Origin: Granulicella aggregans
GTDB lineage: Bacteria; Acidobacteriota; Terriglobia; Terriglobales; Acidobacteriaceae
Reading direction: 5' to 3'
DNA length: 64,000 nucleotides
NCBI RefSeq assembly: GCF_014203275.1
Contig: NZ_JACHIP010000004.1
Coordinates: 780,691-844,690, forward strand
Each line of letters opens with the position of its first letter. Positions within the stretch are counted from its first letter, which is position 1. Shown here piece after piece: positions 9,015 to 18,375 of this stretch. The notes beneath the pieces are model-generated. The model ran no database searches and was not told the origin of the DNA. It saw only the letters and a list, made by a program, of their open reading frames with translations. Position numbers and translations under genes: made by a program.

Positions 9015-10525
9015 TTCAGCTCAGCCAAATCACGAAGCGATTCCCCGGCATCATCGCCAACGATGCTGTCGACCTCACCGTGCGACCCGGCGAGATTCAC
9101 GCTCTGCTCGGAGAGAACGGAGCGGGCAAGAGCACGCTGATGCAGATCCTCTACGGATTCCACGCCATGGACTCGGGCCAGATCCTGCTCGACGGCCAGC
9201 GTGTATCGATCACGTCGCCCGCGGATGCGATCGCGCTTGGCATCGGCATGGTGCACCAGGACTTCATGCTTGTTCCCACCTTCACTGTCGCGGAGAACAC
9301 CATCCTTGGCCTGCGCGAAGGCACGGGTGCGATGCTCAATCTCAAGCGAGCAGCCAGTCGGATTCGTGAACTAAGCGAGCAGCATCACCTTGCGGTCGAT
9401 CCCAACGCCATCACCGGTACACTTCCCGTTGGCGTTCAACAGCGCGTCGAGATCCTGAAGCTGCTCTATCGCGATGCCCGCGTCCTTATCCTTGACGAAC
9501 CGACTGCGGTACTCACAGCACCCGAAAAGTACCGCCTCTTCACCGTTCTGCGCGGACTGCGCGCACAAGGCCGGTCCATTCTCATCGTCACGCACAAGCT
9601 TCACGAGATCATGGAGCTCGCCGACCGCGTTACGGTAATGCGGGACGGCCGCAACGTCGCAAGTGTTGCCGTAGAAGATACCTCAGGCCCGGAGCTGGCG
9701 CGGCTGATGGTTGGTCGCGACGTGAATCTCAGCGTAAGCAAGCTGGAAGTTCCACCAGGCCCGAGCATCCTTAGCGTCAAGAGACTTTCCGTTCGCGATC
9801 ATGCAGGTCAGCGGAAGTTGAAAGATATCTCGCTGGAGTTACATCCCCACGAGATCCTCGGTATCGCTGGCGTAGATGGCAACGGCCAGTCCGAGCTTGC
9901 GCAGGCGCTTCTTGGCCTTCGCACCATCGAAGGTGGCAGCATCCTCTTGAACGGTCGCGACATTACGGAGGCCCGGGTTGCCGAGCGTCGCGCTCTTGGC
10001 CTCGCCTATGTCCCGGCCGATCGCCGTAACGTCGGTTCAGTCGCTGATCTCTCCATCGCGGATAACGCCATGCTGACGCAGCCGCGATCCAATACGCGCC
10101 ATAGCCTCTTCAACAAGACGCTTATCCGAGCGAGGGCACAGACGATCATCACTCGCTTCGGCGTTCGTGGCGCGAACGATGAGACTCACGCCTCGAAATT
10201 ATCCGGAGGCAATTTACAGAAGGTCATTCTAGGGCGAGAGATCATGTCCGCGCCAAAAGTTCTCGTTGTCGAACAACCCACGCGCGGCCTCGATGTAGGA
10301 GCCATCGAATCAATCTGGGCAGAGCTGCTGCGTGAACGCGCCAAGGGTACGGCAATCCTACTTGTCTCCGCTGAGCTCGAAGAGCTGCTGAACCTCGCCG
10401 ACCGTATCGCCGTCATGTACGAAGGTCGTATCGTCGGCGTCGTCGATCCCGCAAGCGCCACCGCCGAACAACTCGGCATGATGATGGCAGGCACTCCACT
10501 CGAACCCACCGGGGTGTCTTCGTGA
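9011..10525 (+). CDS. Nucleoside ABC transporter, ATP-binding protein
   Basis: A 504-residue double ABC ATPase (NupA/YufO/RbsA type). ATG 9011 is chosen over longer in-frame options because it begins MIQLSQITKRFPG, the normal family start, and overlaps the binding-protein stop as ATGA. Domain 1 has Walker A GENGAGKST (34-42) and Walker B VLILDEPTAVL. Domain 2 starts near residue 255 with a degenerate P-loop (GVDGNGQSE), a canonical signature LSGGNLQKV and VLVVEQPTRGLD. This asymmetry is normal for the family. It powers import together with the two permeases that follow; the gap to the first permease is 10 bases. Confidence 0.92.
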   Translation: MIQLSQITKRFPGIIANDAVDLTVRPGEIHALLGENGAGKSTLMQILYGFHAMDSGQILLDGQRVSITSPADAIALGIGMVHQDFMLVPTFTVAENTILGLREGTGAMLNLKRAASRIRELSEQHHLAVDPNAITGTLPVGVQQRVEILKLLYRDARVLILDEPTAVLTAPEKYRLFTVLRGLRAQGRSILIVTHKLHEIMELADRVTVMRDGRNVASVAVEDTSGPELARLMVGRDVNLSVSKLEVPPGPSILSVKRLSVRDHAGQRKLKDISLELHPHEILGIAGVDGNGQSELAQALLGLRTIEGGSILLNGRDITEARVAERRALGLAYVPADRRNVGSVADLSIADNAMLTQPRSNTRHSLFNKTLIRARAQTIITRFGVRGANDETHASKLSGGNLQKVILGREIMSAPKVLVVEQPTRGLDVGAIESIWAELLRERAKGTAILLVSAELEELLNLADRIAVMYEGRIVGVVDPASATAEQLGMMMAGTPLEPTGVSS

Positions 10526-10535
10526 GATTCCCACC

Positions 10536-11639
10536 ATGAGATTGCTAGTACGCCGTCTCACTCCAAACAACTCGCCCGCCGCTATTGCAACGACGATGCT
10601 CGCTGCGATCCTTGCGGCCATGGCCATCGCGTCATTGCTCTTTCTCGACTTCGGCGCGAATCCTCTCTCCGCTTATTACGCGCTCTTCCACGAGCCATTC
10701 GGCACACTCCGCGGCTTCGGCTACGCGGTCGTCAAGGCTACTCCTCTTACACTGATCGCTCTCGGCACCATCGTCGCCTGCCGCTCCGGATTCACCTACC
10801 TTGGCTTTGAAGGTTGCTTCACACTCGGAGCGGCGGCCTCCGCATGGCTTGCCCTCGCAACCGCCCCGGGACAATGGGCCGCGTCGCTTTCACCCCTCCT
10901 CTTCTTCCCAGCAGCGGTCTTGATCAGCTTTACTGTGGGGGCGCTTTGGTCGGGCCTGACCGGTATCCTTCGCGCGCGCTTCGGCGGCAATGAAGTCCTC
11001 ATCTCGCTGATGTCGAACTACGTTGCGATCCTCATCGTGAAGTACCTCGTCGCAGGTCCGATGCGCGCCCCCGGCTCATTGCCCGAGACCGATCAACTTC
11101 CCCACGCAACGTGGCTCGCCTTCATCATCCCCGGCACGCGTGGGCACGCGGGCGTCCTCATCGCACTCGCCGCCGCGTTCCTTGTGTGGATGCTGCTGCG
11201 CAAGCTTCCGCTTGGTTTCGAACTCATCGTAAGCGGCCTCAACCCTGCTGCCGCGCGATACGCCGGCATCGACGTTGCTCGCCGAACACTGCTTGCCGCT
11301 GCACTCTCTGGCGGTCTGGGAGCTCTCGCCGGTCTCACCGAAATCCTCGGCGTGCAGCATCGCCTCATGGATGGCATCAGCGGAGGCGTCGGCTTCACCG
11401 GCGTCATCGTCGCTCTGCTTGCGGAGATGAACCCGATTGCGGTATTGCCAACAGCGCTCATCTACGGCGGAATGACCGTCGGGGCCGATGCCATGCAGCG
11501 CCGCGCCGGCATCCCCAGTTCGATCACGTTCATCCTGCAATCGCTGATCGTCCTCTTCGTCCTCGCAAGCTCGATGCTCCGTTACTACCGCTTCAACTTC
11601 GCGGCCCTGCGCTCGAAGAAGGAGGCAATGCAGGCATGA
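10536..11639 (+). CDS. Nucleoside ABC transporter permease (NupB/YufP type)
   Basis: A 367-residue integral membrane protein with about eight to ten hydrophobic segments, for example residues about 15-40 (AIATTMLAAILAAMAIASLL) and near 60-90. It carries the BPD_transp_2 family stretch GFTYLGFEGCFTLGAAASAW and the EVLISLMSNYVAILIVKYLV loop. It is the first of two paired permeases forming a heterodimeric channel. Its stop overlaps the next start (ATGA). Confidence 0.9.
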   Translation: MRLLVRRLTPNNSPAAIATTMLAAILAAMAIASLLFLDFGANPLSAYYALFHEPFGTLRGFGYAVVKATPLTLIALGTIVACRSGFTYLGFEGCFTLGAAASAWLALATAPGQWAASLSPLLFFPAAVLISFTVGALWSGLTGILRARFGGNEVLISLMSNYVAILIVKYLVAGPMRAPGSLPETDQLPHATWLAFIIPGTRGHAGVLIALAAAFLVWMLLRKLPLGFELIVSGLNPAAARYAGIDVARRTLLAAALSGGLGALAGLTEILGVQHRLMDGISGGVGFTGVIVALLAEMNPIAVLPTALIYGGMTVGADAMQRRAGIPSSITFILQSLIVLFVLASSMLRYYRFNFAALRSKKEAMQA

Positions 11640-12571
11640 GTGTCTTCAGTCAGGCATTCCTCGTCACGTGGCTCACCGCTGGCATACGTCTCGGTGGCCC
11701 TGTTCTTCTGGCCGCTCTGGGCGAGACCTTCGCGGAACGCTCCGGCATCCTCAACCTCGGCATCGAGGGCATCCTCCTGCTCGGCGCTCTCGCCAGCTAC
11801 TTGACGTCGATCCACACCGGCAGCCTGTGGCTCCCTCTCTTCGCTGCGATGCTGACCGGCTTTGCTGCGGCTCTCTTTCTCGCATGGATGTATGTCACCG
11901 TTCGAGCCTCACAGGTCGTCGTCGGTCTCGTCTTCAACGTGCTCGCTCTGGGCATCGCGGCGACGGTCTATCGCCGCACGCTTGCACACGCATCGCCTGG
12001 GCCCATCGCGATGTTCCAGGCAGTTCACATTCCCTGGGTCAGCGATTTGCCGATCGTCGGACCAACGCTCTTCAGCCAGACACTTCCGCTCTACCTGACC
12101 CTCGTCCTCGTAGTCGTCGCCCACTTCGCACTCTTCCACACACGCTTTGGTCTTGGACTTCGCGCTGCAGGTGAGAACCCCCGCGCAGCCGATGCCGCAG
12201 GCATCTCCGTCCCGCGCATGCGCTATCTCGGAACGCTGATCTCAGGCGCGGCAGCCGGTCTCGCCGGAGGCTACCTGGTGCTCGCACAGATCGGCCTCTT
12301 CCGCGACTCCATCGTCGCGGGCCAGGGCTTCATCGCGCTCGGCATCGTCATCTTCGGCCGTTGGAGCCCCTGGAAGGCCGCGCTTGCCGCGATGGTCTTC
12401 GGCACCTGCGACGCACTCCAACTCTCGCTGCAACTCCTCGGCACCCACCTGCCCGAAGAGCTGCTTCTGTCCATCCCGTACGTGGTCACAATCCTGGCCA
12501 TCTCCGGCATCTTCGGTGGCCGCGACGTAAGACCCGCCGCTCTCGCCGTGCCTTACGCAAAAGAGGCGTGA
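11636..12571 (+). CDS. Nucleoside ABC transporter permease (NupC/YufQ type)
   Basis: Start ATG 11636 (ATGA overlap with the previous stop) gives 311 residues beginning MSVFSQAFLVTWLTAGIRLG. The conserved LGETFAERSGILNLGIEGILLLGA (about 27-50) is the signature segment of this permease subfamily. About eight hydrophobic segments follow, with GLRAAGENPRAADAAGISV as the cytoplasmic coupling-type loop. A longer reading from 11111 in this frame overlaps the first permease and is not credible. It ends six bases from the convergent deaminase-like gene. Confidence 0.9.
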   Translation: MSVFSQAFLVTWLTAGIRLGGPVLLAALGETFAERSGILNLGIEGILLLGALASYLTSIHTGSLWLPLFAAMLTGFAAALFLAWMYVTVRASQVVVGLVFNVLALGIAATVYRRTLAHASPGPIAMFQAVHIPWVSDLPIVGPTLFSQTLPLYLTLVLVVVAHFALFHTRFGLGLRAAGENPRAADAAGISVPRMRYLGTLISGAAAGLAGGYLVLAQIGLFRDSIVAGQGFIALGIVIFGRWSPWKAALAAMVFGTCDALQLSLQLLGTHLPEELLLSIPYVVTILAISGIFGGRDVRPAALAVPYAKEA

Positions 12572-12577
12572 ACCGAG

Positions 12578-13968
12578 CTACATGGTCGCCGAACGCCACG
12601 GTCTCCGCTTGAACGAATCCGTCCCGGCACGCGCCGTCAAGGCGTCAGCATGAAGCTGCGCGCTCCGCCGCACCGCACGTTCGTCGACGCTCTTCACCAC
12701 GCCGTCGCGCATCACCACGTTGCCGTCGATCAACACCGTCACCACCTCATGCCCAAGCGCCGAATACACCAGCGCCGATACGGGATGATGGATCGGCGTC
12801 ATCCACGCGTTATCGTAGTCGACCACGGCGATGTCAGCTTTCTTCCCCACTTCGATCGAACCGATCTCACCTTCCAGGCCGACGGCGCGCGCTCCCCCAA
12901 TCGTTGCCATCTCCAGCACCGTCTCCGCCGTAATGATCTCCGCGTCCTGGTGCACGCCCTTCTGCTGCAGCGCGGCAAACTTCATCGCCTGGATCATGCT
13001 GTGGTTGTTGCTGCTCGCGGGCCCATCGCTTGCCAGTCCCACGGTCAGACCGGCCTTCAGCATCTCCGGGATCGGCGCGCATCCCGAAGCAAGATACTGG
13101 TTGCTGCAGGGATTGTTCGACACCTTGACATCATGCTTCAGCAGCAGCCGGATGTCATCCGTCGTGCAATGCACGCAATGCGCAGCCACCACGTCCGGCC
13201 CGAGAAATCCGATATCTGCAAGAACTTCCGTGTCGGTCTTTCCATACTTAGCCGCCGCCGTCTCGAGCTCGAACGTGGTCTCGCCAATGTGCGTCGTGAC
13301 CAGCACCTTCTCTTCATCCGCAAGCTTGCGCGTCTGTCGGTAACCCCCCTCATCAACCGTCCAGATCATGTTGCAAGCTACCCCAATCTGCACGCGTCCT
13401 CCCGGCTTGTTGAAGCGCCGTATCTGTTCGCGTGCATCGCCAAGCGCCTTCTCCGGAGTCTCGATCAACTCACGCGGCGTGCCGTACTCTTCGCCCATCG
13501 AAGCGAAGCCCCGGCACACAAACCCGCGCATACCTGTCTCCTCAAACGCACCGACCACTGCGGCGACATGCCCGGCCGAGGGTGTGCGTACATGAAGTCC
13601 AGTACCGTAGTCACTCCGCCCCGTATTGACTCCACACACCCGTGCATCGCCGCCGCGCGTGCATCGTCAGCGGTCAGATGGATCGCGCTCGGCCCGGTCA
13701 TGCAGGTGAACCACTTCTTCAGCACCATGTCGTCGCCCAGACCTTTCAGCAGTGTCTGGAACAGATGCGTGTGCGTGTTCACCATCCCCGGCATCACGAT
13801 CTTGCCAGAACAGTCGATTACCTCTGCCTCGGGATAGCGCTCGGCCATCTGGGTTCGCGTACCGATCGCCGCGATGCGGTCTCCCACTACGCAGACGCTC
13901 GCGCTCTCCATCACATCGCGCTTTGCGTTCATCGTGATTAACCAGCCATCGGCCAGAATGTAGCTCAT
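12578..13968 (-). pseudogene. Amidohydrolase of the MTA/SAH or guanine deaminase type, one frameshift
   Basis: Two overlapping minus-strand frames together make one amidohydrolase of about 460 residues. The N-terminal frame (from ATG 13968) has the metal-binding NTHTHLFQTLLKGLGDDM and VTTVLDFMYAHPRPG. The C-terminal frame resumes at HVAAVVGAFEETG and carries VAAHCVHCTTDD, NNPCSNQYLASG, GLASDGPASSNN and a C-terminal composite-domain strand. The switch is near 13578-13590, where GGGC would need one more G to join the frames. It resembles metallo-deaminases acting on adenine or guanine derivatives, which fits the adjacent nucleoside importer. A real null allele and a sequencing error are equally possible. 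Confidence 0.75.
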
Positions 13969-14127
13969 ACGTTCTCAGTCTCCGCTTTGCGAGGTGGGAT
14001 ACGTCTCAGTTGTACATCAAGGCTGGATGTCTGCTGCCAACCCAGTTGCCTCGGCCCTTCCTTGAACGGTGAAACCTGAACAGTGCGAAATAAATTTGCG
14101 AACAAGTTGCACGTTTTGATGGATAGA

Positions 14128-14151
14128 ACCGCCTTGATAAGTGAAGGCGGT
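14128..14151 (+). promoter_or_regulatory. Leader hairpin upstream of small exported protein
   Basis: Perfect 8-base arms ACCGCCTT (14128-14135) and AAGGCGGT (14144-14151) with an 8-base loop lie 31 bases before ATG 14183. There is no T-run, so it is more likely an operator or an mRNA leader hairpin than a terminator. Confidence 0.35.
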
Positions 14152-14182
14152 CCTTGAGACGCCCTCTCAAAGGGGAACCATC

Positions 14183-14629
14183 ATGAACGCACTTTCATCT
14201 TTCAAGTCTCGTGCAATCTATGTCGCGGCCGCTCTTGCGATCGGCCTGTCGTCCACCACAACCAAAGCGCAGTACCAGGCAGATCGGGTCCAGTTCGTTG
14301 CGCCGTTCGCGTTCGAGTACGGATCGCAGCATCTCCCTGCGGGCAAGTACGTCGTCAGCAGGGAGTCCTCGGCCATCACCCTGATCAGGGGCCGATCGGT
14401 GGGCGTGATGGCCATTACCCAAACTACGTCTGACCTGCAGCCGGCAAGCAAGGGCAAGATCGTCTTCCGCAAATATGGACAGCGATACTTCCTCACCCAG
14501 GTCTGGCTGCCGGGAAAGGCCAGCCACCTCACCTTCGACCAGAAGAAGGCAATGAGGAAGCTCGAGGTCGCCGCAGGAAACGCCGAACCGACGAAGGTGG
14601 AGGTAGCTCTGCTTGAGCCGACACGCTAG
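14183..14629 (+). CDS. Small exported protein of unknown function
   Basis: Start ATG 14183 is preferred because AAAGGGG lies upstream and it opens directly into a signal peptide (hydrophobic AIYVAAALAIGLSS, likely cut after KAQ). The product is 148 residues. The mature part begins YQADRVQFVAPFAFEYGSQH and contains LPAGKYVVS and KYGQRYFLTQVWLPG. This layout (short exported protein, Phe- and Gly-rich strands) is common among uncharacterised Acidobacteria proteins. No enzymatic motif is seen and I do not assign a function. It is a single gene followed by a strong terminator. Confidence 0.65.
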   Translation: MNALSSFKSRAIYVAAALAIGLSSTTTKAQYQADRVQFVAPFAFEYGSQHLPAGKYVVSRESSAITLIRGRSVGVMAITQTTSDLQPASKGKIVFRKYGQRYFLTQVWLPGKASHLTFDQKKAMRKLEVAAGNAEPTKVEVALLEPTR

Positions 14630-14685
14630 CAAGGCAGCTCTCACTGGTAACGCTGCTCTCCAAGGCAGTCGGTCTCTGATTCAGC

Positions 14686-14728
14686 AAAGGACGTGACGAG
14701 TGGGAAACTCCCTCGCCACGTCCTTTTT
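14686..14728 (+). terminator. Rho-independent terminator
   Basis: AAGGACGTG and CACGTCCTT pair over nine bases, extended by CGAG/CTCG after one mismatch, with an 8-to-11-base loop and a run of five T at the end. It ends the small exported-protein gene. On the opposite strand the T-run is lacking, so it is mainly one-directional. Confidence 0.85.
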
Positions 14729-14734
14729 CTATCG

Positions 14735-15550
14735 CTACGGGGTGGTTGTGATGGTTGGGGTGCTCAGGGTAGGTTGAGCGGTGCAAGCGGCATCGGTGAT
14801 GGTGTACGCAGTAGCCGGGGCCGCTTTGATTACCTGGCACGATTGGATAGCACGAGCCGATGACATGTCACCCTTACAGATCGATGGATCCACAGCGATC
14901 GAGACTGAAGGATTGCCAAGCCAGTAGATCGACCGCCCGACCTGCTTCGTAATGCTTGGGTTGTCGATCTGTATCTTATTGGAGGAGCTGTCGCAATTGA
15001 CCTCCGCATCGGCGCTCCCGTCACCTGCGAAGGGTTGTGGCGAGGGTGGTCCAAACGGGACGTAGGGCTTTGCAGGCTCCGCAACCAGGCCGAGCACCCT
15101 GTCGACGGGGAGATCGACCTTGTAAAGTGCTGTGGCGAGAAGCTGCAATCCGGAAACATAGGCTAACTTGTTGCCACTTCCACCTCCGCCCTTTGTTCCA
15201 GATGACGGTCCCATGCCGGGGTCACAGATCGCGGAACCGCTGCAGCTGTAGGTGTAGATGTTGTCGCGGGTTCCGGCGTAGATACATGTGCTGCCGGGGG
15301 TTTTATCCCTGCAGGGCGAGCTTGTAAATGGGCTGAACGTGATAGTCGGCGGGTTGTCCTGCCCATAGGAAGACCAGTCAATCACGTCTCCCGGTTCGGG
15401 GCTGACATTGACGCCTTCATAAGGCAGCACCGACAGATGAATGTGGTTGGGTTGGTGAATCGATGCGATCAGGGCGCCGCCGACTACGACGCCAATCAGG
15501 AAGACTAGAAAGCAAAGTCCGGATGTGCGATACACGGATATTCGAGACAT
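14735..15550 (-). CDS. Membrane-anchored secreted protein of unknown function
   Basis: A 271-residue protein with one N-terminal hydrophobic helix (about 11-31, GLCFLVFLIGVVVGGALIA) and an extracytoplasmic remainder rich in Ser, Pro, Gly and Cys, including SGTKGGGGSG. Six or more cysteines suggest disulfides. No known domain was recognised. It sits 50 bases behind the kinase gene, on the same strand, so it is probably third in a sigma factor, kinase, secreted-protein operon and may be a kinase-linked output or sensor; that link is inference. Confidence 0.6.
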   Translation of the reverse strand: MSRISVYRTSGLCFLVFLIGVVVGGALIASIHQPNHIHLSVLPYEGVNVSPEPGDVIDWSSYGQDNPPTITFSPFTSSPCRDKTPGSTCIYAGTRDNIYTYSCSGSAICDPGMGPSSGTKGGGGSGNKLAYVSGLQLLATALYKVDLPVDRVLGLVAEPAKPYVPFGPPSPQPFAGDGSADAEVNCDSSSNKIQIDNPSITKQVGRSIYWLGNPSVSIAVDPSICKGDMSSARAIQSCQVIKAAPATAYTITDAACTAQPTLSTPTITTTP

Positions 15551-15600
15551 GGAGGAGAGTCCTTTCGGGTTGCCGCAATGGATGGATCGAGACTTGAGGG

Positions 15601-18375
15601 TTAGGTGGAACTCTTCGGGGCCCGGAGCCTGGAGACGCGGGAGAGATACCGCGGATCCTTTTCAATCTCTTTCAAATCGAGCGCAAGTCCGGCCTCGACT
15701 GGCGAAAGTCCCCGGTCCATGCAGGATAGGAGCATCTTCAACGCCTCCTCTTTCTTGCCCAGCAGGGCCAGCGCCTGGGAGATCATGAACTGCGATTCAA
15801 CATCGGTCGCTCCCCTGTCCTCGGCATTCTTAAGGTCGGTCTGAGCGTTTGAGGAGTCGCCGATCTTCGCGTGATAGAAGGCAAGAATGGCCCAGTCCGA
15901 AGCATCGCGCGGATTCGCAGCCAGGTTGGCCGCGAGCAACCGCGTGGCCTTGGCGTAGTTCTCCTTCACCAGGGCAGCGTTGCCCATCACGGAGTAGCAA
16001 TCGCCGATGTTTCTCCAGATCATGTGGGCGGCTGGTCGAAGAGCGGCAGCCTTCTGATAATTTTCGAGCGAAGACTTATACTTTCCGTCGGTAAAGGCGA
16101 TGTCCCCCAGCGTCATGTAGGCGTCCTTGTTGGGAGCGCGTACCAGGCTGTTTTGGGAGGCCGTAATTGCCTCCTGGCGCTTACCCATTGCGAGGTACAT
16201 GATCCCAAGATTGGCAAGCGGCATGGCAACCTTCGGCGCGGCTGCCGCAGCGACAGCAAACTCGTCCGCGGCCTTCAGGTACTGCGCCTGCTGAGAAAGT
16301 GTCCAGCCGAGTTCGTTGTGCGCCAGCCAGTAGTTCGGACGCTCACGGCTGATGTCCCGGTAAACCTGTTCCGCCTCGGACAAGTGCTGTGTCTCCCGCA
16401 GAGCCTCCGCCTTGTAGATCAGGGTTTCGGGGTTGCCTGGGTCGGCTTTCAGAGACCTCGCAAAATAGACCAGTGCCTGTTCGGTCTTGCCTGAGTAGAC
16501 ATAGACCATCGCCTGGCTCAGAAGACCTTTGGCGGAGTCGGGGTTCCACTTGTAGGCAAGCGTGGCGTTGTCCTGTGCAAGCGTCAGCTTTGCAGGATCG
16601 CCATCCCGGTATCCCGTGATGTAAGCCATCGCCAGCCTGGCATAGCCGAGAGCGAAACTTTTATCCAGATCCACGGCTTGTTGATACTTCAACAGGGCGG
16701 CTTCAAGTCCGGTGTCATTCGGTCGGGCGGCCAGCTCTTCCGCTTCACTGAAGATGCGGTACACTTCGGGCGAGACCCGCTTCAACTCCTCCTTGTCCTT
16801 AACCTCAATTTCGTTTTCAGGCACTCCGAGCAGCCGGGCCGCGGTTCGCGTCGCCTTTTCGGACATCTGACTCAACTGTGCTGCAGGCAGCGAAACATGC
16901 GCCTTCCGCAGCAAGCGCTGGCTCGACGCGTCGAGCACCTGCAGCGTCAATGTGTGCATTGAATCGACGCTTGCGAGCGACGCCGCCAGCACCAGGTTCG
17001 CTCCCAGCGCGCTGACGGACTCCGCAGGAGCAGATGGCATTTTTTCACCCCTCGGCAGGTCTCTGAGAGTAACGATCAGCAGGTCCTTCACGTAAGCCTC
17101 GGCGCGGGCCAGGCGCTGCCCGATCGACTCGAGCACGGTCGATACTACCGCCGAGAGCTGGCCATCAGGCCACGCCAGCAACGCAACCGAGCGATGGTCT
17201 GGAAGAGGTTCGAAGATGTACTCGAGATCATCCCATCGCCACCACGCGCCCCCGCCAGTAACGCATATGCCAGCTACAGCCGCGCCTGCAAAGCGCCGCC
17301 GCGTCCAGAACTTCTTCACCTCAACCAGCTGCGAGCGACGAGACCCGCTTGGCTCGATCTCTTTGAGCGCCTCCTCAAAGGCCACGCATCGTCGCTTCGG
17401 GTCCTGGCTAAGACACTCTGTGATGAGCGTGACGCAAAAGTCAGGAACATCGGGAGAGGCCAGCCGTGAACTCAACGTGTAAGAGGTACCGTCAGGCGAG
17501 GCCGCAGGCTTCTCGCCAACGAAGAGCTCGTGCAGCACCACGCCGAAGGCAAAAAGGTCACTCGCCTGCGATGGAGTCTGGCCCAGAAAGAGTTCCGGTG
17601 CTATGTAGCCGCGCGTCCCCGCCAGCATGCTCTTCTCCACCGCCGTCGTCTCTATCTCGTAAGCCCGGGCGAGCCCAAAGTCTGTGATCCAAAGCCGCAG
17701 CTCCGGACCAGTGCCGTCGAGCATGATGTTTCCCGGCTTGATGTCCCTGTGAACGATGTTCGCGTGATGAATCGCCGCCAGCCCCAGCGCGATCTTGCTG
17801 AGAATCGCCAACCGATCTTCTGGTGAGATCGGCTCGCCATGCTTCAATCGCTCGCTGAGCGTAGTTCCTGGCAAGAGTTTCATCGTCAGGAACAGGAAGC
17901 CGGGCGGCGGGTCATCGCAATGGGCGATGTCGTACATCGGGCACAGGTTCGGGTGCGTTACCTCGCGCGCCAGCAGTACCTCCCGCTCAAAGCGTCTCTG
18001 GAGATCAGGATCATCAGACTTATGCGGCAGGATCGTCTTCATGGCGACATGCACGCCCTGCAGAAAGCGGTCCTCCACCTCGTAGACCTCGCCCATGCCG
18101 CCCGACCCAAGGCGTCGTACAACTCGGTACCGGTTCAGCACAGAAGCTCCAGGAAAGAGTCCAGGCCCGTGATTGAAGTTAAGCAGATCGACCAGCGGCC
18201 CATCTCTTGTGGTCGTCTTCTGATCGTGTGCCTCGAGCAGTGTCTTCAGCTCCAGCCTCAACTCAACGTCATCTCCGCACGCATCGGTGACAAACCTCTC
18301 CCTCGCGCTGCTTGGCAGGTCAAGCGCGGCACCGTAAAGCGGTTTCAGGCGTTGCCATAGCTCAGGGGTCATCAT
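15601..18375 (-). CDS. Membrane Ser/Thr protein kinase with C-terminal TPR domain
   Basis: Start 18375 is chosen because its ATG overlaps the sigma-factor stop (ATGA); a longer form from 18405 is possible. The 924-residue product has an N-terminal cytoplasmic stretch, then a Hanks-type kinase domain at about 83-335: glycine loop GSGGMGEVY (about 90-98), K113 in VAMK, HRD (H209-D211) with KPGN, and DFG (D232). All catalytic residues are present. One membrane helix follows (about 362-378, FAGAAVAGICVTGGG). The remaining 500 or so residues lie on the far side and contain many TPR repeats. This layout is frequent in Acidobacteria. It is translationally coupled to an ECF sigma factor, suggesting a shared signalling path. 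Confidence 0.88.
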   Translation of the reverse strand: MMTPELWQRLKPLYGAALDLPSSARERFVTDACGDDVELRLELKTLLEAHDQKTTTRDGPLVDLLNFNHGPGLFPGASVLNRYRVVRRLGSGGMGEVYEVEDRFLQGVHVAMKTILPHKSDDPDLQRRFEREVLLAREVTHPNLCPMYDIAHCDDPPPGFLFLTMKLLPGTTLSERLKHGEPISPEDRLAILSKIALGLAAIHHANIVHRDIKPGNIMLDGTGPELRLWITDFGLARAYEIETTAVEKSMLAGTRGYIAPELFLGQTPSQASDLFAFGVVLHELFVGEKPAASPDGTSYTLSSRLASPDVPDFCVTLITECLSQDPKRRCVAFEEALKEIEPSGSRRSQLVEVKKFWTRRRFAGAAVAGICVTGGGAWWRWDDLEYIFEPLPDHRSVALLAWPDGQLSAVVSTVLESIGQRLARAEAYVKDLLIVTLRDLPRGEKMPSAPAESVSALGANLVLAASLASVDSMHTLTLQVLDASSQRLLRKAHVSLPAAQLSQMSEKATRTAARLLGVPENEIEVKDKEELKRVSPEVYRIFSEAEELAARPNDTGLEAALLKYQQAVDLDKSFALGYARLAMAYITGYRDGDPAKLTLAQDNATLAYKWNPDSAKGLLSQAMVYVYSGKTEQALVYFARSLKADPGNPETLIYKAEALRETQHLSEAEQVYRDISRERPNYWLAHNELGWTLSQQAQYLKAADEFAVAAAAAPKVAMPLANLGIMYLAMGKRQEAITASQNSLVRAPNKDAYMTLGDIAFTDGKYKSSLENYQKAAALRPAAHMIWRNIGDCYSVMGNAALVKENYAKATRLLAANLAANPRDASDWAILAFYHAKIGDSSNAQTDLKNAEDRGATDVESQFMISQALALLGKKEEALKMLLSCMDRGLSPVEAGLALDLKEIEKDPRYLSRVSRLRAPKSST

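Noticed and set aside
11111..11636. Long N-terminal extension of the second nucleoside permease
   Set aside because: The extra residues are Arg- and His-rich and overlap the first permease. ATG 11636 with ATGA coupling gives the normal family N-terminus.
12650..13837. 395-residue plus-strand open frame opposite the amidohydrolase
   Set aside because: The translation is rich in His and Arg with no family character, while the minus-strand frames hold clear metal-binding motifs.
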